Source of the DNA: an uncultured Chitinophagaceae bacterium
Lineage (GTDB): Bacteria; Bacteroidota; Bacteroidia; Chitinophagales; Chitinophagaceae
NCBI GenBank assembly: GCA_903832075.1
Contig: CAILAF010000097.1
Coordinates: 1-9,801 of the forward strand
Direction of reading: 5' to 3'
Length of the DNA stretch: 9,801 bases
Part shown: positions 1-4,692 of the stretch, in pieces
Numbering within the stretch: position 1 is the stretch's first letter
Layout of the letters: every line of letters starts with the position of its first letter
Position numbers and translations under genes: made by a program
Notes under the pieces: generated by a model
The model's database searches: none
What the model saw: the letters and a program-made list of their open reading frames with translations, nothing else
What the model was told of the DNA's origin: nothing

Positions 1-570
1 GGTGCTGCCGGTGAATTTTTTTCTATCCGAACAAATTTATTTGAAGTATTGCCTGTTGATACAATTCTGGATGATTTTATGATTTCATCTTTCATTCTTA
101 AAAAAGGATTTCATTTGGTGTATGAAAAAAATGCAACTGCATTTGAATTCCCAACAAGTTCATTAACGGAAGAAGCAAAACGAAAAATTAGAATAGCAGC
201 CGGTGCTGCACAAACATTATCACGGTTAGGATTTTTTCCTTACAAAAATTTTTGGTTAAATATTCAATATATATCAAGAAGAATTATTCGTTGGGTAGTT
301 AGTCCAATAGCATTGCCATTGCTATTTATACTTAATTATTTTTTATTACACGTTTGTAATTGTTATTATTGGCTTTTTGTTTTTCAAATTTCATTTTATG
401 GTTTTGCTTTATTGGGTTATTTATTTTATCTCAGTAAAATAAGGTCCGGTATTTTATTGGCACCCATGTATTTTGTCTTTATGAATGCTTGTATGTTGAT
501 TGGTTTCATCAAGCAATTCACTATTGGCCAATCTGTAAACTGGAAAAAAGCCGAAAGAACTGTTATCTGA
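1..570 (+). CDS. GT2 membrane glycosyltransferase, C-terminal part (5' end outside window)
   Basis: Frame 1 is open from the first base to the TGA at 568-570, giving the last 189 residues of a longer protein, so the start lies upstream. The fragment opens with GAAGEFFSIR and continues to LPVDTILDDF (residues 17-26), the pattern of processive or membrane GT2 enzymes in which the acidic pair (here DD, usually ED) is near the catalytic base. The usual QxxRW motif is replaced by KRKIRIAAGAAQ (60-71), a form I associate with Bacteroidota GT2 proteins. Two to three hydrophobic segments follow (about 98-117, 121-146 and 150-170), then a short cytoplasmic tail with NWKKAER. It probably transfers a sugar from a nucleotide donor to a lipid or polysaccharide acceptor at the inner membrane; donor and acceptor cannot be read from this fragment. 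The family call is firm and the exact role unknown. Confidence 0.85.
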   Translation, partial: GAAGEFFSIRTNLFEVLPVDTILDDFMISSFILKKGFHLVYEKNATAFEFPTSSLTEEAKRKIRIAAGAAQTLSRLGFFPYKNFWLNIQYISRRIIRWVVSPIALPLLFILNYFLLHVCNCYYWLFVFQISFYGFALLGYLFYLSKIRSGILLAPMYFVFMNACMLIGFIKQFTIGQSVNWKKAERTVI

Positions 571-610
571 CCCCTTATAAAATGAAAATGGTTCATGTAA
601 CCAATTCAGT

Positions 611-618
611 TATTTTTG
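611..618 (+). promoter_or_regulatory. candidate Bacteroidota -7 box for gatC
   Basis: TATTTTTG fits the Bacteroidota -7 consensus TAnnTTTG and ends only 5 nt before the preferred gatC start codon at 624. No good TTG-type -33 element lies at the right distance. If used, transcription would begin at or next to the ATG, giving a leaderless message. An 8-base match in AT-rich DNA can arise by chance. Confidence 0.35.
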
Positions 619-623
619 TTGAT

Positions 624-914
624 ATGGAAATAACCAATGAAATGATTGAGCATTTGGCTCATTTATCTCGACTTCATTTTTCGGATGAAGAAATGCAATC
701 CATGAAGGATGATATGCAAAAAATGATTGCATTTGTTGAAAAATTAAAAGAAGTAGATGTTACAGGTGTAGAACCATTAATGCACATGAGTGATGCAGTA
801 AATGTTTTTCGTGACGATGAAATTAAAGGCAGTGTTAGTCGTGAAGATGCTTTATTGAATGCACCTTTAAAAGACGAACAGTTTTTTAAAGTACCTAAAG
901 TAATTAGAAAATAA
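624..914 (+). CDS. gatC: Asp-tRNA(Asn)/Glu-tRNA(Gln) amidotransferase subunit C
   Basis: This 96-residue protein is the small subunit of the GatCAB amidotransferase, which converts misacylated Glu-tRNA(Gln) and/or Asp-tRNA(Asn) to the correct amide form; GatC wraps around and stabilises GatA and GatB. The family pattern is clear: N-terminal ITNEMIEHLAHLSRLHFSDEE (residues 3-23), a central helix with MIAFVEKLKEVDVTGVEPLMH, then VFRDDE and the C-terminal FKVPKVI. The start at 624 is chosen because it gives the normal family length (about 95 residues) and places the conserved helix at the N-terminus. In-frame upstream starts (489, 582, 588) would add residues unlike the family, and 489 would overlap the glycosyltransferase. 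gatA and gatB are not in the window, which is common for this gene. The ABC ATPase gene begins 26 nt downstream and may be co-transcribed. Confidence 0.93.
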   Translation: MEITNEMIEHLAHLSRLHFSDEEMQSMKDDMQKMIAFVEKLKEVDVTGVEPLMHMSDAVNVFRDDEIKGSVSREDALLNAPLKDEQFFKVPKVIRK

Positions 915-940
915 TTTTTACCAATCATTAAATAATACAA

Positions 941-1654
941 ATGAGCGTAATTATTCAGTTAAATGATATTCGGAAAGATTATTACATGGGCAGCCAATCT
1001 GTTACCGTGCTGAAAGGAATATCCTTGGAAATATTTAAAAACGAATATGTAGCATTAATGGGACCAAGCGGTAGCGGTAAAAGTACATTGATGAATATTT
1101 TAGGATGTTTGGATTCGCCAACAGGCGGTACTTATGTTTTAAACGGAAAAGATGTAAGTAAAATGCCGGATGATGATTTAGCTGAAGTAAGAAATACTGA
1201 AATTGGTTTTGTGTTTCAACAATTTAATTTATTGCCAAGATTAAGTGCTGCAGAAAATGTTGCATTGCCTTTAATTTATGCAGGTGTTTCTAAAAAAGAA
1301 AGAATGGAACGTGCATTGGAAGCTTTGAAAAAAGTTGGCTTGGCAGATAGAAGTCATCACAAATCAAATGAATTAAGTGGTGGACAAATTCAACGTGTTG
1401 CCATTGCTCGTGCATTGGTTAATAATCCTTCTATTTTATTAGCAGATGAACCTACAGGTAATTTGGATTCAAAAACATCAGTTGAAGTAATGGAAATATT
1501 TGATAAAATTCAGCAAGCGGGAAATACTGTTATCGTAGTTACGCATGAAGAAGATATTGCAAAATATGCGCATCGCATTGTTCGTTTGAGGGATGGATTG
1601 GTAGAAACAGATAAACCAAGAGCAGAAGCCTTTGCGCAAATGCAAACCCATTAG
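941..1654 (+). CDS. ABC transporter ATP-binding protein, MacB/LolD type
   Basis: This 237-residue protein is a complete nucleotide-binding subunit. It has Walker A GPSGSGKST at residues 41-49, Q-loop glutamine at 93, signature LSGGQ at 145-149, Walker B ILLADE at 165-170 followed by PTGNLDS, and the H-loop histidine at 202. The sequence around the Q-loop (VFQQFNLLPRLSAAENV) is typical of the MacB/LolD/FtsE class, whose partners are FtsX-like permeases acting on lipoproteins, peptides, drugs or the envelope rather than small-solute importers. No permease gene is adjacent here, so the substrate cannot be assigned and the partner must be encoded elsewhere. The C-terminus carries about 15 residues (ETDKPRAEAF...) beyond the core domain. 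It lies 26 nt after gatC, and the next gene is 58 nt downstream. Symbols such as macB or lolD are possible but not decidable. Confidence 0.92.
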   Translation: MSVIIQLNDIRKDYYMGSQSVTVLKGISLEIFKNEYVALMGPSGSGKSTLMNILGCLDSPTGGTYVLNGKDVSKMPDDDLAEVRNTEIGFVFQQFNLLPRLSAAENVALPLIYAGVSKKERMERALEALKKVGLADRSHHKSNELSGGQIQRVAIARALVNNPSILLADEPTGNLDSKTSVEVMEIFDKIQQAGNTVIVVTHEEDIAKYAHRIVRLRDGLVETDKPRAEAFAQMQTH

Positions 1655-1692
1655 GCATTTCGTGCTATCATTAATTTCTGAGTGGAGTTGTC

Positions 1693-1700
1693 TATTTTTG
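1693..1700 (+). promoter_or_regulatory. candidate Bacteroidota -7 box for the adenosyltransferase gene
   Basis: TATTTTTG matches TAnnTTTG and ends 12 nt before the ATG at 1713, so a transcript would have only a few untranslated bases. The expected -33 region (about 1670-1676) has no clear TTTG, so only half of the promoter is supported. Confidence 0.4.
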
Positions 1701-1712
1701 TTATAATTTATT

Positions 1713-2273
1713 ATGTCTCAAAAAATTTATACTAAAGCAGGTGATCTTGGTAAAACAAGTTTAATTGGTGGCACAAAAGTTCCCAAAAGCCATATTCGTA
1801 TTGAAAGTTATGGAACAATTGATGAATTAAATTCTTTTATTGGATTGGTGAATGATTCTATTCAACATCAACACACCAAAAATATTTTAAAAGAAATTCA
1901 GGATAGATTATTCACTATTGGTTCATCATTGGCATGTGATCCTGATAAAGAACCATTAATGAAAATTCCTGATTTAAAAGAAGCAGATATTGTTTTATTG
2001 GAAAGAGAAATTGATGGCATGAATGATGTGTTACCAATAATGAAAAATTTTATTTTACCAAGTGGTCATGCTGCAATTTCAACAACACATATTGCCAGAT
2101 GTGTTTGCCGTAGAGCAGAAAGGATTTGTGTGAATATGAAAGAAAATGAAATGTTTGTAGAACCTTTGGTTATAAAATACCTCAATCGTTTAAGTGATTA
2201 TCTTTTTGTTTTAGCCAGATATATTGGTCTCTTATTAAATGTTGAAGAAATTCCTTGGAAAGCAAGATTGTGA
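1713..2273 (+). CDS. PduO-type cob(I)alamin (corrinoid) adenosyltransferase
   Basis: This 186-residue cytoplasmic enzyme transfers the 5'-deoxyadenosyl group of ATP to cob(I)alamin, making adenosylcobalamin (EC 2.5.1.17). It shows the full PduO/MMAB pattern. The N-terminal ATP-binding segment is YTKAGDLGKTSLIGGTKVPK (residues 6-25), then RIESYGTIDELNSFIGL (29-45), the helix with ILPSGH (114-119), and the basic cluster HIARCVCRRAER (126-137) of the active site. YLNRLSDYLFVLARY (156-170) closes the domain. Length is normal for the family. No other cobalamin synthesis or salvage gene is nearby, so it most likely serves a B12-dependent enzyme such as methylmalonyl-CoA mutase encoded elsewhere (inference). 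A -7 box just upstream suggests its own promoter. The next gene is convergent. Confidence 0.94.
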   Translation: MSQKIYTKAGDLGKTSLIGGTKVPKSHIRIESYGTIDELNSFIGLVNDSIQHQHTKNILKEIQDRLFTIGSSLACDPDKEPLMKIPDLKEADIVLLEREIDGMNDVLPIMKNFILPSGHAAISTTHIARCVCRRAERICVNMKENEMFVEPLVIKYLNRLSDYLFVLARYIGLLLNVEEIPWKARL

Positions 2274-2345
2274 ATGAGCAGATGTGCAAATTGAAAAATT
2301 TGCAAATTATTAAAACCAATTTCTGAGCATCCGCACATTTTCACA
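2274..2345. repeat. convergent spacer with inverted and direct repeat words
   Basis: The 72-bp spacer between the ends of the adenosyltransferase gene and lolD holds a perfect 8-bp inverted repeat, TGCAAATT (2285-2292) and AATTTGCA (2297-2304), with a GAAA loop. TGAGCA occurs twice in direct orientation (2275-2280 and 2324-2329). ATGTGC (2282-2287) is matched by GCACAT (2333-2338), and CACATC sits at the right edge. Neither strand has a U-run after the hairpin, so it is a poor intrinsic terminator. It resembles the TTTGCACAT-type words I associate with intergenic regions of some Bacteroidota, but dispersal in this genome cannot be tested from one window. Confidence 0.45.
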
Positions 2346-2996
2346 TCAAATAATCAATCCATCTTTCATATGCAATATTCTGTCGCTCATGGCGGCTAAT
2401 TCTTCGTTATGTGTTACAATTAAAAATGTTTGAGCAAACTCATTTCTCAATTGTATAAATAAGTCGTGTAATTCTTTTGCATTGGCACTATCTAAATTTC
2501 CGGTTGGTTCATCAGCAAAAACTATTTGTGGTTTATTGATTAATGCTCTTGCAACTGCAACACGTTGTTGTTCTCCACCACTTAATGCTTGCGGTTTATT
2601 TTCTAATCTATCCTTCAATCCCAATAGTGATAATAATTTTATGGCATCATCATTTACTTCTTTCTTTTTTCTTCCGGCAATCCATCCCGGGATACAAACA
2701 TTTTCCAATGCAGTAAACTCCGGCAATAAATGATGAAATTGAAAAACAAAACCAATATTCGTGTTTCTGAATGCAGCTAATTTTTTTCCATTCAATTCAT
2801 GCATTGCAATATCATTCAAAAATATTTTTCCAGAATCCGGTGTATCCAAAGTGCCCAGAATATGCAATAGCGTACTCTTGCCCGCACCCGAAGAACCAAC
2901 AATAGAAACAATTTCTCCTTTACTCACTTCTAACGAAACACCTTTTAAAACTTGCAAAGGGCCGTATTTTTTAAATATTTGATCTGCTTTCAACAT
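2346..2996 (-). CDS. lolD: lipoprotein-release ABC transporter ATP-binding protein LolD
   Basis: This 216-residue ATPase is of the LolCDE type, which powers removal of outer-membrane lipoproteins from the inner membrane. Walker A GSSGAGKST is at residues 34-42, Q-loop Q86, signature LSGGE at 138-142, Walker B IVFADE at 158-163 with PTGNLDS after it, and the H-loop histidine at 196. The segment VFQFHHLLPEFTALENV (84-100) is nearly the classic LolD sequence, and it separates this protein from the ATPase at 941-1654, which has QQFNLLPRLS there. The ATG at 2996 puts LKADQIFKKYGPLQVLKGVSL at the N-terminus as expected. No LolC/E-type permease is adjacent. It is divergent from the DUF2795 gene across a 130-bp spacer containing a -7 box for each. 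Another MacB-class role cannot be fully excluded. Confidence 0.9.
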   Translation of the reverse strand: MLKADQIFKKYGPLQVLKGVSLEVSKGEIVSIVGSSGAGKSTLLHILGTLDTPDSGKIFLNDIAMHELNGKKLAAFRNTNIGFVFQFHHLLPEFTALENVCIPGWIAGRKKKEVNDDAIKLLSLLGLKDRLENKPQALSGGEQQRVAVARALINKPQIVFADEPTGNLDSANAKELHDLFIQLRNEFAQTFLIVTHNEELAAMSDRILHMKDGLII

Positions 2997-3012
2997 GTTA
3001 AGGAAATATCAG

Positions 3013-3020
3013 CAAATGTA
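3013..3020 (-). promoter_or_regulatory. candidate Bacteroidota -7 box for lolD
   Basis: On the minus strand these bases read TACATTTG, an exact TAnnTTTG match, with 16 nt between it and the lolD ATG. That is the same distance seen for the divergent DUF2795 gene. A TTG-type -33 element is not evident at the usual distance. Confidence 0.5.
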
Positions 3021-3079
3021 GTGTTTTAGGGTATTTCATTGTATTTATATCATTATTTACATGGGCTTTAAAAAAGCAA

Positions 3080-3110
3080 TTTGGTAATTTCATTTATACG
3101 GTTACATTTG
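3080..3110 (+). promoter_or_regulatory. Bacteroidota-type promoter of the DUF2795 gene
   Basis: TTTG at 3080-3083, a 19-nt spacer, and TACATTTG at 3103-3110 match both elements of the Bacteroidota housekeeping promoter (TTTG, about 19 bases, TAnnTTTG). Transcription would start near 3115-3118, leaving a leader of about 10 nt before the ATG at 3127. This is the best promoter match in the window. Confidence 0.7.
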
Positions 3111-3119
3111 CAAAAAATT

Positions 3120-3124
3120 AGGAG
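3120..3124 (+). promoter_or_regulatory. AGGAG sequence just before the DUF2795 start
   Basis: AGGAG lies only 2 nt before the ATG at 3127. It is one of very few Shine-Dalgarno-like sequences in the window, but the spacing is shorter than the usual 5-9 nt, so its role is uncertain. Confidence 0.3.
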
Positions 3125-3126
3125 CT

Positions 3127-3351
3127 ATGTTTTGGACTTTAGAATTAGCCAGTTATTTGGAAGAAGCACCATGGCCTGCTACTAAAGATGAATTGATTGA
3201 TTACTCAATTCGTTCTGGTGCGCCGATTGAAGTGGTAGAAAATTTACAGGAATTAGAAGATGAAGGCGGCGATGTTTATGAAAGCATTGAAGACATTTGG
3301 CCTGATTATCCAAGCCAGGAAGATTTTATGTTTAATGAAGATGAATATTAA
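3127..3351 (+). CDS. DUF2795-type small acidic protein
   Basis: This 74-residue protein begins MFWTLELASYLEEAPWPATKDELIDYSIRSG and resembles the DUF2795 family of small conserved proteins I associate with Bacteroidota; no function is known to me. The N-terminal half looks like a compact helical domain (W3, the LEEAPWPATKDELIDY stretch at 11-26, then an RSGAP turn). The C-terminal half, from about residue 38, is very acidic (ELEDEGGDVYESIEDIWPDYPSQEDF). By my count it has 22 acidic residues and only two basic ones. No signal peptide or membrane segment is visible, so it is probably cytoplasmic. The gene is monocistronic: it has its own two-element promoter, a leader of about 10 nt, and a strong hairpin terminator starting 18 nt after the stop. 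That arrangement suggests steady, independent and perhaps high expression (inference). Confidence 0.85.
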   Translation: MFWTLELASYLEEAPWPATKDELIDYSIRSGAPIEVVENLQELEDEGGDVYESIEDIWPDYPSQEDFMFNEDEY

Positions 3352-3368
3352 TTTTATTGAAAAATTTT

Positions 3369-3406
3369 AAACGTCCGAGGTTTTTATAAACCTCGGACGT
3401 TTTTTA
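3369..3406. terminator. strong intrinsic terminator, probably bidirectional
   Basis: A perfect 15-bp inverted repeat, AAACGTCCGAGGTTT (3369-3383) and its complement (3389-3403 region, starting at 3388 with the extra A), encloses a 4-nt loop, TTAT. The GC-rich core is CGTCCGAGG. On plus it is followed by a T-run (3401-3406), ending the DUF2795 transcript. On the minus strand the hairpin is followed by a T-containing tail (TTTAAAATTTTTC), so it may also stop the convergent fabI-SemiSWEET transcript. It is by far the most stable hairpin in the window. Confidence 0.88.
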
Positions 3407-3416
3407 TTGCTCCCAT

Positions 3417-3475
3417 GAAAACAGAATGTACAAGTGAGTGACACAACAGGCGATGCCATGAAATACAAAAGCCCG
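3417..3475 (+). repeat. possible dispersed repeat copy A
   Basis: The non-coding stretch after the terminator is less AT-rich than its surroundings and contains AAGTGAGTGACACAACAGG (from 3432), then CGATGCCATG. Its order of words (GAAAAC, AAGTGA, a small dyad centred on A, CRCAAC, GAT) recurs on the minus strand at 7280-7324. It encodes nothing plausible: only short open frames of 6-8 codons. It is offered as a candidate repeat, not a proven one. Confidence 0.35.
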
Positions 3476-3491
3476 TAACAAAAACCTTATT

Positions 3492-3758
3492 CTACTTTTT
3501 CGGGAACGTTAATTTAAAATAAAACAACACCAAAGCTAAACTCAGCACAACAATATTTGCGGCAATTACCGGTCCGCCTTGTGGAATATTAAAACCATAT
3601 ATTAACCACACGATGGTACTGGAAATAACAATTAATATCATCCAAATACTTAAATCGCCCACACTTTTTGCTTTCCACGATTTATATACTTGCGGAAAAA
3701 AAGTAATAGCACTTAAGAATGAACCTATGTATCCAATAAAATTTATCCAATTGTTCAT
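3492..3758 (-). CDS. SemiSWEET-type sugar transporter (PQ-loop/MtN3 family)
   Basis: This 88-residue integral membrane protein has three predicted transmembrane helices (about residues 6-24, 37-56 and 64-82), the single triple-helix bundle of bacterial SemiSWEETs, which dimerise to form a sugar channel or carrier in the inner membrane. Diagnostic features are the PQ motif at 22-23 in TFFPQVYKSWKAKSVGDLSIWM, the tryptophan and tyrosine of WLIYG (51-55), and the asparagine of PVIAANIV at 68; the Trp and Asn correspond to the substrate-pocket residues known in other SemiSWEETs. Length is normal. The start lies 23 nt after the fabI stop on the same strand, so the two are probably co-transcribed, although a link between fatty acid synthesis and sugar transport is not obvious. 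The transported sugar cannot be predicted. Confidence 0.88.
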   Translation of the reverse strand: MNNWINFIGYIGSFLSAITFFPQVYKSWKAKSVGDLSIWMILIVISSTIVWLIYGFNIPQGGPVIAANIVVLSLALVLFYFKLTFPKK

Positions 3759-3781
3759 GAAATTATTTTACAGCAATTAAT

Positions 3782-4600
3782 TTAATATTGAATACCTAAT
3801 TTATGCATCACATCTAAACTAACACCGGTTGTTGAATAACCACCATCGTGAAATAAATTTTGCATGGTTACCATTCTGGTTAAGTCGGAAAATAAAGTAA
3901 TACAATAATTAGCACAATCTTCTGCAGAAGCATTTCCCAATGGAGCAATGGCATCAACATAATCATAAAAATCTCCAAAGCCTTTAATACCGGTACCTGC
4001 TCTGGTTTTAGTAGGCGATTGTGAAACAGTATTGATACGAACTTTTTTTGCTAAGCCATAATGATATCCAAAACTACGGGCAATACTTTCGAGCATAGCT
4101 TTAATATCGGCCATATCGGTATAAAAAGGATAAGTGCGTTGGGCAGCTGCATAACTTAAAGCTACCACACTTCCCCATTCATTAATAGCATCTAATTTTT
4201 TTGCTACTGCTAATATTTTATGAAATGAAAGAGCTGACACATCAATACCCTTCATAAAATATTCGTAATTAGATTCGGTATAAGGAATTGCTTTACGGAT
4301 ATTGACACTCATTCCAATTGAGTGTAAAACAAAATCAATTTTACCGCCTAATATTTCTTGGGATTGAATAAATAGGGTTGTTAAGTCTTCAACACTTGTT
4401 GCATCAGCCGGAATAATTTGCGAGTTGGTTTCTTCTGCCAATTTTTTTATTTCGCCCATGCGCATGGCAATAGGAGCATTGGTTAAAACAAAAGTAGCGC
4501 CTTCTTCATGTGCTTTTTCTGCAACTTGCCATGCAATTGAATGTTCGTCTAATGCGCCGGTAATAATTCCTCTTTTCCCTTTTAATAAATTATATGCCAT
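3782..4600 (-). CDS. fabI: enoyl-[acyl-carrier-protein] reductase (NADH)
   Basis: This 272-residue cytoplasmic short-chain dehydrogenase-type enzyme catalyses the last reduction in each cycle of type II fatty acid elongation. The NADH site is GIITGALDEHSIAW (residues 11-24), the FabI variant of the SDR glycine motif with SIA. ADATSVEDL (65-73) follows, then the HSIGMS segment (93-98). The active-site region has Y150 (ALSYAAAQRTY), Y160 and K167, with the FabI Tyr-x6-Lys spacing. Here the segment reads YTDMADIK rather than the enterobacterial YNVMGLAK; I take this to be the Bacteroidota form. The C-terminus has FHDGGYSTTGVS (250-261). The start is supported by MAYNLLKGKRGIITG. A -7-like box lies 37 nt upstream. 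The gene follows recN by 92 nt and precedes the SemiSWEET gene by 23 nt. The triclosan response cannot be predicted from this alone. Confidence 0.96.
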   Translation of the reverse strand: MAYNLLKGKRGIITGALDEHSIAWQVAEKAHEEGATFVLTNAPIAMRMGEIKKLAEETNSQIIPADATSVEDLTTLFIQSQEILGGKIDFVLHSIGMSVNIRKAIPYTESNYEYFMKGIDVSALSFHKILAVAKKLDAINEWGSVVALSYAAAQRTYPFYTDMADIKAMLESIARSFGYHYGLAKKVRINTVSQSPTKTRAGTGIKGFGDFYDYVDAIAPLGNASAEDCANYCITLFSDLTRMVTMQNLFHDGGYSTTGVSLDVMHKLGIQY

Positions 4601-4637
4601 AGTTTTAATTTGAAAGTTTGCAACCGTGTTTAAGCAA

Positions 4638-4645
4638 CAAAAATA
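4638..4645 (-). promoter_or_regulatory. candidate Bacteroidota -7 box for fabI
   Basis: The minus strand reads TATTTTTG here, ending 37 nt before the fabI ATG. A TTTG lies upstream (minus strand, 4663-4660), but the 14-nt spacer is shorter than the usual 17-23 nt, so support is moderate. No FapR-like operator or other dyad is visible in the 92-bp recN-fabI spacer. Confidence 0.35.
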
Positions 4646-4692
4646 AAAGAATATCTTATCAAACCATCTTAATCTCTAAAATCTAATGCACA

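Noticed and set aside
489..623. In-frame upstream starts for gatC (489, 582, 588)
   Set aside because: They add 12-45 residues unlike GatC, and the one at 489 overlaps the glycosyltransferase. The start at 624 gives the family's normal length.
674..940. Minus-strand open frame of 88 codons opposite gatC
   Set aside because: It is antisense to a clear GatC frame, and its Ser/Phe/Thr-rich translation has no recognisable domain.
1636..1662. Weak hairpin (AAATGC with GCATTT, 11-nt loop) at the end of the first ABC ATPase gene
   Set aside because: Short stem with a bulge, no U-run after it, and the left arm lies in coding sequence; not a credible terminator.
2482..2982. Plus-strand open frames opposite lolD
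   Set aside because: They run antisense to conserved ATPase motifs and have shadow-type composition with no domain.
3415..3479. Tiny open frames after the DUF2795 terminator (8 and 6 codons)
   Set aside because: No ribosome-binding site, promoter or conserved pattern; the stretch is better treated as non-coding or repeat.
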